Notes: generated by a model not told the origin, from the letters alone. Counted from the stretch's first letter, positions 41,631 through 50,981 are shown. The stretch is DNA of 64,000 nt from JADFRG01 sp964590515 (GCA_964590515.1 CAZPZD010000008.1:1-64000), one strand, 5' to 3'. A program made the numbers and translations.

Positions 41631-42630
41631 CCGGGTGCTGGTCACCGGTGCCACCGGCTTCATCGGCCATCACCTAGTCCACGCGCTGCTCGAGAAGGGC
41701 GACCGGGTCGGCTGCCTGGTCCGCCCGACCTCCGACACGAGTCGGCTGCCAATCGAGCAAGTCTCCCTGGCCATTGGTGACATCACCGATCCCACCAGCC
41801 TGCAATCAGCGCTGGCCGGCGTCGGTGTCATCTATCACCTGGCAGGCGCCCTGACTGCCAAGTCCCGGGCAGCATTCCGCTCGGTCAACGAAGCCGGAGT
41901 CCAAAATCTGGTCGAGGCCTGCGCCCGCGCCGGCTCACCGCCAACTCTGGTCCTCCTGTCCTCACTGGCAGCCGCCGGCCCGAACTCCGACGATCAGCCT
42001 CGGCGCGAGCAGGACCCGGACTCGCCGGTGTCAAACTACGGGCGCAGCAAGTTAGCCGGCGAGCAAGCCGCCAGGGCGTCTGACGAAAAGATTCCGCTCA
42101 CGGTTGTTCGGGCCCCAATCGTGTTCGGCGAGTGGGATCGAGATGTCTTCAAGATGTTTCAGCTGGTGAAGCTCGGGGTCCATTTGATCCCCGTCAGGAC
42201 TCGTCAACGCTACTCACTCATCCATGCCGCCGATCTGGCCAGCCTGCTGATTCATGCCGCGGCTCGCGGCGAACGGGCTGTCCCGGGGTCAGCGGCCTCC
42301 GGCCTGTACTACGCCGGCTACGATGAGCACTTGACCTATGCCGAATTGGGCGCCCAGCTAACCGCGGCGCTCGGCCGCCGCCCCGCGATCAATGTCCGCA
42401 TTCCGCGGCACCTGACCTGGACCGTCGCGGCGGGGTTTGAGGCTATGGCTCGGTTGACCGGGCAACCCCCGGATATCATCAACTTCGACAAGGCCCGGGA
42501 AGGTTTTGCCGGCTCCTGGTCGTGCTCTCCGGCCAAGGCCCAGCAACAGCTTGGATATCGGCCCTCCCAGTCGCTGCCAGTCCGCCTGCGGCAGACCGCC
42601 GACTGGTACCGGGACCGCGGCTGGCTCTAG
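41623..42630 (+). CDS. NAD-dependent epimerase/dehydratase-type reductase (extended SDR)
   Basis: The 335-residue protein is an extended SDR: VLVTGATGFIGHHLVHALL (nucleotide motif), VIYHLAGALTAKS, LLSSLAAAGP and the catalytic YxxxK in SNYGRSKLAGE. The start is TTG 41623, overlapping the preceding gene by eight bases. A similar SDR acts as a 3-ketosphinganine reductase in bacterial ceramide synthesis (CerR of Caulobacter), and the adjacent serine-palmitoyltransferase-like gene makes this a reasonable hypothesis. A sugar-nucleotide epimerase is the other possibility. Confidence 0.85.
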   Translation: MNDRVLVTGATGFIGHHLVHALLEKGDRVGCLVRPTSDTSRLPIEQVSLAIGDITDPTSLQSALAGVGVIYHLAGALTAKSRAAFRSVNEAGVQNLVEACARAGSPPTLVLLSSLAAAGPNSDDQPRREQDPDSPVSNYGRSKLAGEQAARASDEKIPLTVVRAPIVFGEWDRDVFKMFQLVKLGVHLIPVRTRQRYSLIHAADLASLLIHAAARGERAVPGSAASGLYYAGYDEHLTYAELGAQLTAALGRRPAINVRIPRHLTWTVAAGFEAMARLTGQPPDIINFDKAREGFAGSWSCSPAKAQQQLGYRPSQSLPVRLRQTADWYRDRGWL

Positions 42631-42662
42631 CCGAGCCTCGCCCAACCCCCTCCAGCTCGAAG

Positions 42663-43556
42663 ATGCTCAGCGAGCACACCGAGACCTTCCGCATCCGGCA
42701 CGACGAGTGCGACGCCTACGGGGTTTTGAATAACGCCGCCTACCTGCGGCTGGCTCAGGAGGCGGCCTGGCGGCATTCGATCGCGGCCGGCTTTCCTCCG
42801 GCGTACTACGAGTCGCTGCAACGGGCCTGGCTGGCCCGCGATACTGAAATCGACTACCTGCGCCCGGTTCGATACGGGGAACTGCTGGAGGTCAAGACCT
42901 TTATATCGGCCATTCGCCGTGCGCTGGCAAGGCGGGCCTACGAGTTTCGGATCTCGGGCTCGGCCGACCTGGTGGCCCGGGCGCACACCGACTGGGTGTT
43001 CTTCGATCAGACGGCTGCTACTCCAGCAACTATCCCGCCCGATGTCGTCGAGGCGCTCTTCGGTGGCACACAAGCACCCGCGGTGCTCAAGCGAACTCCC
43101 TTCACTGAGCCACCTCCGGCTCCAGCCGGCGCGGTGACCTGGCGGAAGCGGGTGGAGTGGCGGGATATCGACCCGCTGGGCCACCTCAACAATGCTGTGT
43201 ATTTCTCCTACATCGAGGAGGCCGCCATTCAGGCCGGCATTCAATACGGGATCACCCAGAGCAGCTCCCAGGAAGCCGGAGTCGGCTGGGCCGTCGAACA
43301 CAGTCGAATTGAATACCTGCTGCCGGCCCAGGCAGGAGAAGAGTTGGAAGTCCAGACCTACTTGGTTTCGTTAAGGAAAGCCAGCGCCGAGCGCTACTAC
43401 GCCATCTTTGGTGGACCGCAGCGAGAGCTGCTGGCTCGAGCGATTTCGGTCTGGCTGACGGTTGACCGGGCGACCGGTCGCCCGCGGCCGATCCCGGCCT
43501 GGGTGATCCAGGCCTTCGCTCCGAATCTTACACGCTCACCGGAACCAGCAGATTGA
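42663..43556 (+). CDS. Double-hotdog acyl thioesterase
   Basis: The 297-residue protein has two hotdog domains, at about 1-130 and 150-285, each beginning with a typical 4HBT/FatA pattern: FRIRHDECDAYGVLNNAAYLRLAQEA and KRVEWRDIDPLGHLNNAVYFSYIEEA. It would hydrolyse acyl-CoA or acyl-ACP. I start at ATG 42663, where the first strand begins; the longer frame to 42522 is antisense to nothing useful and overlaps the reductase gene. It follows the reductase gene by 32 bases. Its 3' end overlaps the convergent UbiA gene by 29 bases. Confidence 0.88.
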   Translation: MLSEHTETFRIRHDECDAYGVLNNAAYLRLAQEAAWRHSIAAGFPPAYYESLQRAWLARDTEIDYLRPVRYGELLEVKTFISAIRRALARRAYEFRISGSADLVARAHTDWVFFDQTAATPATIPPDVVEALFGGTQAPAVLKRTPFTEPPPAPAGAVTWRKRVEWRDIDPLGHLNNAVYFSYIEEAAIQAGIQYGITQSSSQEAGVGWAVEHSRIEYLLPAQAGEELEVQTYLVSLRKASAERYYAIFGGPQRELLARAISVWLTVDRATGRPRPIPAWVIQAFAPNLTRSPEPAD

Positions 43557-44529
43557 TCACCAGACCGATCACGAACAGCAACCCGGCCCGCTTGTTGTGA
43601 TAGAAGGCCCATGACACGAACCACAGCGGCCAGACCGGATAGTTCTCCGGGGGCTGAGCAGGCTTGGGTTTGCGGTAGGTCTCCAGAGCGGTCTTCAAGC
43701 GTGGGACGGCGAGGAACACCAACAGCACCCAGACTCCGAGTGTGCCGGTGAGCACTAAGGCCACCACGACTAGATAGAAGGCCACCATCAGGGCCATATT
43801 GATCCGAAGGGAGAGTCGCTCTCCGATGAGCACCGGGAGGGTATGGATGCCTTTTGCCTTGTCGGCCTCCCGCTTGTCGATGTGCTTGCCCATCAGCACG
43901 GTGGCAACCGCCAGCGCATAGGGGATGGTCGCCAGCCACACTCCGGCCGGCGGGAGCGCACCCGCCGTAACGTAGTAGGTTCCTCCGATCATCAAGGGTC
44001 CCCAGACCAAGAACACCCCCGGCTCTCCCAGCCCGTGGTATTTGAGCTTCAGCGGGGGCGCAACGTAAAAGACGCTGATGAACAGACCCGCCAGGGCGAA
44101 GGCGATCACCGGCCAATCGCTTCGCAAGTACAGCACGATCAGGATCAGGGCGTCCAGCAGATTGAGGAAGAGGACCGCCCCTCCCAGACTTCGCTTCGTC
44201 AGCATCCCGGAAAGCACCGGGTGAGGGGCGTACTGCGCCCGGGCATAGTCGTCAGTGTCTACCCCGCCTTCCATATCGAAGTAGTCGTTATTCATGTTGT
44301 TGGCAGCATGGGCGATGACCAGCCCAACAAACGCCAGGCCGAAGTTAAGCCAGTCCGGGTTTTCGGCCACCGCGGCGGCCAGCAGGCCTCCGATCATCCC
44401 GGAGGTTGCCGTCATCGTGAATACCGCCGCCCGGGTGATGATCAGCCACTTGCTGACCACGTCCATCCGCTTGCCGGCAGACAGGTTGGCGGTATCCATT
44501 ACTTCTTTCCAATTCGCCAGCAGGGACAT
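43528..44529 (-). CDS. UbiA-family prenyltransferase
   Basis: UbiA-family enzymes attach prenyl chains to aromatic or other acceptors in the membrane. This 333-residue protein has about nine helices, the first Asp-rich motif in NNMNNDYFDMEGGVD and the second in GKHIDKREADKAKG. The sequence is like MenA-type enzymes, but without neighbouring quinone genes the acceptor is open. GGAGCGAGG precedes the ATG, and a good promoter lies upstream. It converges on the thioesterase gene. Confidence 0.87.
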   Translation of the reverse strand: MSLLANWKEVMDTANLSAGKRMDVVSKWLIITRAAVFTMTATSGMIGGLLAAAVAENPDWLNFGLAFVGLVIAHAANNMNNDYFDMEGGVDTDDYARAQYAPHPVLSGMLTKRSLGGAVLFLNLLDALILIVLYLRSDWPVIAFALAGLFISVFYVAPPLKLKYHGLGEPGVFLVWGPLMIGGTYYVTAGALPPAGVWLATIPYALAVATVLMGKHIDKREADKAKGIHTLPVLIGERLSLRINMALMVAFYLVVVALVLTGTLGVWVLLVFLAVPRLKTALETYRKPKPAQPPENYPVWPLWFVSWAFYHNKRAGLLFVIGLVINLLVPVSV

Positions 44530-44561
44530 CCTCGCTCCTATGGGACTAATAGGTCAGGGCG

Positions 44562-44590
44562 AGTCTAACGCCTTGGGATTACCGTGTAAA
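44562..44590 (-). promoter_or_regulatory. Promoter of the UbiA-family gene
   Basis: TTTACA (44590-44585) and TAGACT (44567-44562) on the minus strand are 17 bases apart. Transcription would begin about 25 bases before the ATG at 44529. Confidence 0.7.
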
Positions 44591-44615
44591 GGCACCCGCG
44601 GCGTGGCTGGTTCCA

Positions 44616-44624
44616 TGCTAGACT
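44616..44624 (+). promoter_or_regulatory. Extended -10 element of the sensor kinase gene
   Basis: TGCTAGACT on the plus strand is an extended -10 box. The start would be near 44631, about 12 bases before the TTG start codon at 44643. Confidence 0.4.
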
Positions 44625-44642
44625 CGCCGCCCCCTCGAGGCC

Positions 44643-47600
44643 TTGCCAGTGGTTGTCCAGGTCCAGGAACCGAAACCAGATACCCGCGAGATTTGGTCGA
44701 ACGCGCTTGCCGCGGCCGCCGGAGTTGCACGCCAGGCGACCTCTAGCGAGGAGGATCTCGTTCGGGCGGTCTCCAAAGAACTGCGGCAGCTCGAGCTGCG
44801 CGGCGGCGTGTCTCTCTTGCAGCTCGATGGAACCCTGATCGTTCAGGGCCGTTCACTGAGCACGACCGTCGAGCGCCAATTGAAGCGGCTGACCGGTCAG
44901 GCTCTAGAAGGATACCGGTTTGATCCGCAGCAGGTAGACATCTACCGGCAGGCACTCCAGCACCGCGAAGCGGTCTTTACCTCCAACCGGTCGGAAGTCG
45001 TTGGTCAAATGATGCCCCAGCGATTGCGTCCGATCTTGCCCCGCATCATGCAGCTGCTCGGCGACCTTCCCGTCATTGTGGCACCTTTGATTCATGACGA
45101 TCTTCCGCTGGGCACCTTGAACGTGAGCGCCCCCTGGTTGACCCCGGAAGACCGGCCAATGGTAGCCGCTCTGGCGGACCATGTAGCGATCGCTTTGGGC
45201 AATGTCCGGGCGCGGGTTAAGATGCGGATCTCTCTCGAGCGTGAACGGCTGCGCAATCAGGTGATCGAAGCGGTTGCCAGTTCATTGGAACTCTCGGATG
45301 TACTCAGGAAGGTCTTGGACCTGGCGGTTGAAGTGGCAGATGCCGAGGCCGGCGCAATCGCGCTGGTCGATGCCGACACCGACAAGCTAACCTACCCCTA
45401 CCTCGTTGGCCTACCCAGCTCGCTCAAGCGCGAGGGCACCCCCCGGAGCCAGGGGTTGGCCTGGCGGATGATCGAGTCGCGCAAGCCGCTTTTGCTCCAC
45501 GAGTACTCACACCATCCCAGCGCGCTGCCCTCCTGGGTTGAGACCGGAGTCAGGGCCTACCTAGGAGTGCCGCTGATCGCAGGCGATGAACCCATTGGTG
45601 CGTTGGGTCTCTTCATTAAAGAAAAAGGGCGGGTTTTTGGCGAGGAGCAGGTCGAGCGGGCCCAGGCAGTGGCCACCATGGCAGCCATCGCGGTCCACAA
45701 CGCCCGGCTGCTTACCCAGGCCAACCAACGCGCGGAGGAGGCCCAGGCGTTGATCCATACTGCCCGCTCGATCTCGGCCTCCCTCGACCAGGAGACGGTG
45801 CTTAAGCTGATCGCGGAAAAGGCCAAGGACTTGCTGTTGGCGGATGGCAGCCGGATTCACCTGCACGATCCCCAGACCAACAGCCTGCGCTGTGTGATCG
45901 CGCTCGACGAACCCGCCCCCGCCTTTCAGGCTCTCGACTTGAAGCCAGGCGAAGGCCTGGTCGGCCACGTCATCGAGAGCGGCAAGCCGCTCATCAGCAA
46001 CGACCCACCTGGCGATCCGCGGGGTCTCCAGGTGCCCGGAACGCCTGAGCAGGAGCCAGAAGTTCTGATGATGGCTCCGTTGAAGGTGCGGCAGCGCACC
46101 ATGGGCGTCATGACGGTTCGCCGACTCGGCGCTGATCGCCCCTTCCGCAATCGCGACCTCGACCTGCTGATCGCCTTAGCAGCCCAGGCCGCAGTTGCGC
46201 TCGAGAACGCTCACCTCTATGGGCAGATCGCCTCGCAGGCCCATCGGCTGGAGATTGAGGTCAGCGAGCGTACCCGCGACCTGGCACTCTCCGAGGCCCG
46301 CTACCGGGCGCTGGTCGAGACCGCGGTCGGCGGAATCTTCCAGGCCGACCTCGAGGCCCGCTTCGTATACGTGAATCAGGCGTTTGCCGATATGGTCGAG
46401 TACAAGGCAGAGGAACTGTTGGGCCAGCCGGTCACGGTTTGTCTGCCCAAAGAGGGTGGCCAGGAGGTTTTGCAGCGCTATCAGGCTCGACTGCGTGGCG
46501 AACTGCCCGCCCGAGACGTCTATGAGACGGTTTTCATCAGCCAATTCGATCGCCACATTCCCGCCATCGTGGCAGTCAGCCTGGTCATCGACGAGCAAGA
46601 CAAACCCCAGGGGGTCAGCATCCTGGTCTTCGACATCTCTGAGCGGAAGGCCTTGGAGGCTGCCCTTAAGGCGGAGCGCGATCGACTGAGTGCCATCCTG
46701 GCCAACGTCGGCGACGCGGTGTTCGTGATGAACCGGCAGGGAAAGATCGAGTTTGTCAACTCGGCCTGGGAGCGGCTAAACGGGTTTGGTTTCTTGGAGG
46801 CGGTCGGGAAGACGCCAAAGATCATCAAGAGCGGCCACCATCCGCGCGAGTTCTATGACCAGATGTGGGAAACCATCTTGAGCGGCGACACTTGGAGCGG
46901 AGAGGTAGTGAATCGGCGCAAGGACGGCTCGACCTATGAGGCAGTCCTCACCGTCCAATCGGTCATGGATGCCACGAAGCAGGTGATCAACCTGGTCGGA
47001 GTCGAGCATGACATCAGTGCATTGAAGGAAGTCGACCGGCTCAAGTCTCAGTTCGTCTCGGACGTGTCGCACGAACTGCGGACCCCGCTAACCAACATCC
47101 GACTCTATTTGGATCTCATGGAAACCACGGACGACCGAGTCAAGTCCGCCCGCTATTTGCAGACCCTTACCCGCGAAAGTGAACGGCTCGCCAACCTGAT
47201 CGATGACCTGCTTTCCCTCTCCCGCCTGGAGGCCGGCGCGACTCCATTCAACCCGGAGGCGCTCGACATTGGCGAACTGCTCTCGGCGCTGGTCGAGGAC
47301 CGCCGCAGCCTGGCCGGCTCGCGAGGCTTGGAGCTCACTCTCCAGGCTGAGCCGCAGCTGCCCAAGGCCAGCGTGGATCGCCGGCTGCTTGGGCAAGTCT
47401 TTACCAACCTACTGACGAACGCGATGCACTACACGCCGGCGGGGGGAAGAATCACGGTGCGCGCCCAATCCCGATCCGGGTCCGAGCGGCGTTGGGTGAC
47501 CGCTGAGATCGAGGACACCGGCATGGGGATCGCGCCGGAGGAGCAGCCGCTAATCTTTAGCCGCTTCTACCGCGGGCGGGCCGGCGAGGCCTCCGGGGAA

Positions 47601-47762
47601 TCCGGCACGGGTCTCGGTCTGGCAATCTGCAAGGAGATTGCCGAGCTGCACTCCGGCCGAATTACGGTCGAGAGCAGCGGGTTCAACGGCAAAGGATCCA
47701 AACTCACGGTCTGGCTTCCGCTCGAAGAAGCACCCCAACCCATTTCGCCCTCCAGCAGCTAA
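44643..47762 (+). CDS. Multi-GAF/PAS sensor histidine kinase
   Basis: This 1039-residue soluble kinase has no transmembrane segment. Three GAF-like domains are seen at about 40-190 (degenerate), 215-360 and 375-535, then PAS domains at about 550-680 and 685-800. The HisKA domain has the phospho-acceptor in SDVSHELRTPLTN near residue 812, and the ATPase domain has NLLTNAMHYTP near 922 and ESGTGLGLAICKEI. The start codon is TTG 44643. No response regulator gene is adjacent, so it is an orphan. Its ligand is unknown; multiple GAF domains suggest cytoplasmic small-molecule or redox sensing. Confidence 0.92.
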   Translation: MPVVVQVQEPKPDTREIWSNALAAAAGVARQATSSEEDLVRAVSKELRQLELRGGVSLLQLDGTLIVQGRSLSTTVERQLKRLTGQALEGYRFDPQQVDIYRQALQHREAVFTSNRSEVVGQMMPQRLRPILPRIMQLLGDLPVIVAPLIHDDLPLGTLNVSAPWLTPEDRPMVAALADHVAIALGNVRARVKMRISLERERLRNQVIEAVASSLELSDVLRKVLDLAVEVADAEAGAIALVDADTDKLTYPYLVGLPSSLKREGTPRSQGLAWRMIESRKPLLLHEYSHHPSALPSWVETGVRAYLGVPLIAGDEPIGALGLFIKEKGRVFGEEQVERAQAVATMAAIAVHNARLLTQANQRAEEAQALIHTARSISASLDQETVLKLIAEKAKDLLLADGSRIHLHDPQTNSLRCVIALDEPAPAFQALDLKPGEGLVGHVIESGKPLISNDPPGDPRGLQVPGTPEQEPEVLMMAPLKVRQRTMGVMTVRRLGADRPFRNRDLDLLIALAAQAAVALENAHLYGQIASQAHRLEIEVSERTRDLALSEARYRALVETAVGGIFQADLEARFVYVNQAFADMVEYKAEELLGQPVTVCLPKEGGQEVLQRYQARLRGELPARDVYETVFISQFDRHIPAIVAVSLVIDEQDKPQGVSILVFDISERKALEAALKAERDRLSAILANVGDAVFVMNRQGKIEFVNSAWERLNGFGFLEAVGKTPKIIKSGHHPREFYDQMWETILSGDTWSGEVVNRRKDGSTYEAVLTVQSVMDATKQVINLVGVEHDISALKEVDRLKSQFVSDVSHELRTPLTNIRLYLDLMETTDDRVKSARYLQTLTRESERLANLIDDLLSLSRLEAGATPFNPEALDIGELLSALVEDRRSLAGSRGLELTLQAEPQLPKASVDRRLLGQVFTNLLTNAMHYTPAGGRITVRAQSRSGSERRWVTAEIEDTGMGIAPEEQPLIFSRFYRGRAGEASGESGTGLGLAICKEIAELHSGRITVESSGFNGKGSKLTVWLPLEEAPQPISPSSS

Positions 47763-47838
47763 GCCAACGGCTGGCTCGACCCGCTCAGCGCATTCCGATT
47801 CGAAGCCAGTCCGTCGGGTTTCAGATCGAGTCTTGGGC

Positions 47839-48303
47839 TCAGCCCGGCCGGTCGATCTTGGGTCGATCCATCCCCAAGAGGCTCAGGCAGAGAAACAGCT
47901 CACCCCGATGGTGGATTTGTTGCTCGAGGACGTGCCACAGGATCCAGCCGAGCTTCGGAGTGCCATCTCCGGGGACCTGCACGATGCGGTTGAAATCATC
48001 CATCGGCACCGTGCTTAAGTATTCCTGCGTCTCCTTGTGGGTCCGAGTCAGCTCGGCCTGGATCGCCCGAACGGTGTTCAGCTGGCCGGCGCCCTCTTCC
48101 GGCCAGGTCTTCAGTGAGCGGCGAACGACGTAATGGATCCAGCCCTGCTCCACGTTGATAATGTGGCGCAGGATGTCCCCCACGGTGCGGGAGTAGCGCT
48201 CAGCCGGACGGAAGCTGAGCTGCTCGTCATGCAGCACGGCCACTCCTAGCTGTAGATCGCGCCAGACCGTCGTCCAGTGATCGAAATACTCCGCTGCATT
48301 CAT
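47839..48303 (-). CDS. DinB/YfiT-like four-helix protein
   Basis: The 154-residue protein has the DinB fold pattern: ILRHIINVEQGWIHYVV (H47) in the second helix and LGWILWHVLEQQIHHRGEL at about 118-136. In many relatives the last motif is HVxxHxxxHRG; here the middle position is Q128, so one usual metal-ligand histidine may be missing. Such proteins are thiol-dependent S-transferases or of unknown function. It overlaps the LOG gene by ATGA and ends a minus-strand run that includes the peptide permeases. Confidence 0.82.
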   Translation of the reverse strand: MNAAEYFDHWTTVWRDLQLGVAVLHDEQLSFRPAERYSRTVGDILRHIINVEQGWIHYVVRRSLKTWPEEGAGQLNTVRAIQAELTRTHKETQEYLSTVPMDDFNRIVQVPGDGTPKLGWILWHVLEQQIHHRGELFLCLSLLGMDRPKIDRPG

Positions 48304-48929
48304 CCTGTTCGCTCCGGGCCAGTCAGCTTGCTGGCCTGCAGGCTGGCCTGCTTAAGCCAGCGCTCGCCCAAATCCACCCGAGGCCGAAAGGTCTTCATCC
48401 GCTCAAGCAGTCTGGCGGGTTGTTGCTCATGGATGAGAAGATCGGCCTGTTCTGAATACAAGAAACCGACCTGGCGGGCCTGGTCCAGCATCGAGAGCAA
48501 AGGATTGAAGTAGCCATTTTGATTGAGCAGTCCGACCGGTTTGGCATGCAGCCCGAGCTGGGCCCAGGTCAGGCTCTCGACCAGCTCGTCCAAGGTTCCG
48601 AGTCCGCCGGGCAACGCCACAAACCCATCCGAGAGCTCGCCCATCTTGGCCTTGCGCTCGTGAAGATTTTCACAAACGTACAATTCGCTGAGGTCGGGCC
48701 TGGAGAGCGCTGCGTTGCTGAAGAGCTTGATCGTAACTCCAATTGCCTCGCCCCCCGCGGTCAACGCCCCCTCCGCCACCGCCCCCATCATTCCCGTGCC
48801 ACCCCCTCCATAGACCAGTGAGATTCCCTGGGCGGCGATAGCCTGGCCCATTTCGCGGGCGGCCTGGAGGTACTCCGGCGGGACGCTTTCGCTCGAACCG
48901 CAGAACACACAGATCCGCTGCAGGCTCAT
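48300..48929 (-). CDS. LOG-family nucleotide phosphoribohydrolase (TIGR00730)
   Basis: The 209-residue protein has the LOG signatures GGGTGMMGAVAEGALTAGG and PGGLGTLDELVE with the catalytic arginine region NLHERKAKM. LOG enzymes release free base from nucleoside 5'-monophosphates, as in cytokinin activation; in most bacteria they serve nucleotide turnover. It starts six bases after the permease gene and overlaps the DinB-like gene by ATGA. The usual LOG length is about 180-210 residues, so it is complete. Confidence 0.92.
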   Translation of the reverse strand: MSLQRICVFCGSSESVPPEYLQAAREMGQAIAAQGISLVYGGGGTGMMGAVAEGALTAGGEAIGVTIKLFSNAALSRPDLSELYVCENLHERKAKMGELSDGFVALPGGLGTLDELVESLTWAQLGLHAKPVGLLNQNGYFNPLLSMLDQARQVGFLYSEQADLLIHEQQPARLLERMKTFRPRVDLGERWLKQASLQASKLTGPERTG

Positions 48930-48935
48930 TCTGGG

Positions 48936-49889
48936 CTAGGTTCGAGCGGCCGAGCCGCGGTTGGCCAGCCGGGGATCCAAGGCGTCCCGCAGACCGTCCC
49001 CCAGTAAGTTGAATCCCAGGACGGTGATCATGATCGCCAGGCCCGGGAAGAACACCAGGTGGGGGGCGGTAAAGACTTGATTGCGTTCGGTTCCCAGCAT
49101 CGACCCCCATTCCGCAGTCGGCGGTTGGGCCCCGAGTCCCAAAAAGGACAGCGCGGCCGCATCCAGGATCGCGGTGGCAATCCCGAGGGTCCCCTGGACG
49201 ATCAGGGGCGTCACCGCGTTCGGGAATACAGCACTGAACAGAATCCGCAGCGGATGGGAGCCGAGCGCCCTGGCAGCCACGACGAATTCGGTCTCCTTGA
49301 CCGACAGCACACTGGCCCGCATCACCCGGGCATAGGCCGGGATGTGGACGATGGCGATGGCCAGCAAGGCGTTCTGCAGCCCGGGTCCCAAAACGGCAAC
49401 GATGGCGATTGCCAGCAGTAAGGAGGGGAAAGCCAGCAGCACGTCCATCAGCCGCATGATGACGTTGTCGATCCAGCCTCCGAAGTAACCGGCTACTGAC
49501 CCGAGGGTCAAGCCAACCACGATTGCAAACCCTACCGTCGTGAAACCGATCACTAAGGACAACCGGCTGCCGTAGACCACTCGACTGAACTGGTCGCGGA
49601 CGTTGCCATCGATGCCCATCCAGTGCTGCGGGCGATCGGTCGAACATCCGAGCAGGTAGATGCAGGGCGCCTCACGGGGTTTGACCTGCTCTACCCCGAT
49701 CAACACTTCAATTGGATCATAGGGTGCGATCACGGGCGCCAGAACCGCGATCACCACCAGGCTGCCCAGGATGGCCATCCCGGCGATGGCGGATCGCCGC
49801 CGGAGCAGCCGCCGCAGGGCGGTCCCCCAGAGCGAGCTCGGCAGCGCGACCGAGACCGGGGGGCCAAGGGCCTGTTCCAGAGTAGCCAC
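48936..49889 (-). CDS. Oligopeptide/dipeptide ABC transporter permease, DppC type
   Basis: This 317-residue membrane protein has the long N-terminal cytoplasmic segment and first helix of the OppC/DppC group, six helices in total, and the coupling EAA loop (VSVKETEFVVAARALGSHPLRILFSAVFPNAV). GLGAQPPTAEWGSML near residue 260 is also typical. An unusual insert, REAPCIYLLGCSTDRPQHWMG, lies in the first periplasmic loop and has two cysteines that could form a disulfide. It follows the DppB-type gene by three bases. Confidence 0.93.
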   Translation of the reverse strand: MATLEQALGPPVSVALPSSLWGTALRRLLRRRSAIAGMAILGSLVVIAVLAPVIAPYDPIEVLIGVEQVKPREAPCIYLLGCSTDRPQHWMGIDGNVRDQFSRVVYGSRLSLVIGFTTVGFAIVVGLTLGSVAGYFGGWIDNVIMRLMDVLLAFPSLLLAIAIVAVLGPGLQNALLAIAIVHIPAYARVMRASVLSVKETEFVVAARALGSHPLRILFSAVFPNAVTPLIVQGTLGIATAILDAAALSFLGLGAQPPTAEWGSMLGTERNQVFTAPHLVFFPGLAIMITVLGFNLLGDGLRDALDPRLANRGSAART

Positions 49890-49892
49890 GCC

Positions 49893-50981
49893 TCAGGCCT
49901 CCTGCCTGAGCCGCACCCGCGGATCCAGGTAAGAGTAAGAGAGGTCTACCAGCAAATTGATCGCCACGTAGTTCACCGCGATCACCAGGGTGAAGGCTTG
50001 AATGATCGGATAATCGCGGGCGGTGATCGCCTCATACAGGATCCGGCCAACCCCGGCCAGCCCGAAGATGGTTTCGGTGAGCACCGCGCCGTTGAGCAGC
50101 AGCCCCAGCGAGAGCCCAATGATCGTCACCAGTGGGAGCAGAGCGTTCCTCAAGGCGTGGTGCATTACAACATTCCGCTTCAGTACTCCTTTGGCCCGGG
50201 CCGCCCGGATGTATTCGCGGCCCATCACCTCTAGCAGACTGGAGCGAGTCATCCGGGCAATGATCGCCATCGGGATCGTGCTGAGCGCCACGGCAGGCAA
50301 GATCAGGTGCTTGACCACATCCCTGAGCACTTCCCAGTTGCGGGTAATGATCGAGTTGAAGATGTAAAGATTGGCAAAGAATTCGTTGACTTTGAGCCAG
50401 GCACTGTCCTTGACCAGCTCCCAGCCAAAGACCTCGTAGAAAGGCGTCGCACTCAGCCCGGCCGTGATCCGGCCGGAGGGAGGCAGCCAGAGCGGGGTGT
50501 CCTTGAAGAGGATGGCGAAGACGTAGGCCAGCATCAATCCCAGCCAGAAGACCGGCATCGACACGCCGACATTCGCCCCCACCATCGTCGCGACATCGGT
50601 GGCCGAGTTATGCCTCAGGGCGGAGATAATCCCGGCCGGGATCCCAATCAAGATTGAAATCACGAGGGCAGTAAGGCTAAGCTCGATCGTCATCGGCAGC
50701 CGTTCCACCAGAATCTGCGTCACCGGGCGGGTAAAGCGGATGGAGGTCCCCAAGTCGCCCCGGACCACCTTGCCCAGGAAAATCAGGAACTGCACCGGGA
50801 CAGGCTTGTCCAAACCCTGCTCACGGGTAAATCGCTCACAAACCTCGGCGGTCGCTCGCTCTCCAAGCATGGCCGTACACGGCTCACCGGGTATCAGGCG
50901 AGCCAGGCTGAAGACGACCAGCACAATGCCGAACAGCACTGGGATGGAGGAGAGGATCCGTCGGATGGCGTATTGGGTCAT
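49893..50981 (-). CDS. Oligopeptide/dipeptide ABC transporter permease, DppB type
   Basis: The 362-residue protein has six helices and the features of DppB/OppB: YAIRRILSSIPVLFGIVLVVF at the N-terminus, GLDKPVPVQFLIFLGKVVRGDLGTS, and the EAA loop RSSLLEVMGREYIRAARAKGVL. The first periplasmic loop has CTAMLGERATAEVCERF with two cysteines. There is no Shine-Dalgarno before the ATG at 50981. It is separated from the binding-protein gene by a strong terminator, so permease expression would be lower than binding-protein expression. Confidence 0.93.
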   Translation of the reverse strand: MTQYAIRRILSSIPVLFGIVLVVFSLARLIPGEPCTAMLGERATAEVCERFTREQGLDKPVPVQFLIFLGKVVRGDLGTSIRFTRPVTQILVERLPMTIELSLTALVISILIGIPAGIISALRHNSATDVATMVGANVGVSMPVFWLGLMLAYVFAILFKDTPLWLPPSGRITAGLSATPFYEVFGWELVKDSAWLKVNEFFANLYIFNSIITRNWEVLRDVVKHLILPAVALSTIPMAIIARMTRSSLLEVMGREYIRAARAKGVLKRNVVMHHALRNALLPLVTIIGLSLGLLLNGAVLTETIFGLAGVGRILYEAITARDYPIIQAFTLVIAVNYVAINLLVDLSYSYLDPRVRLRQEA

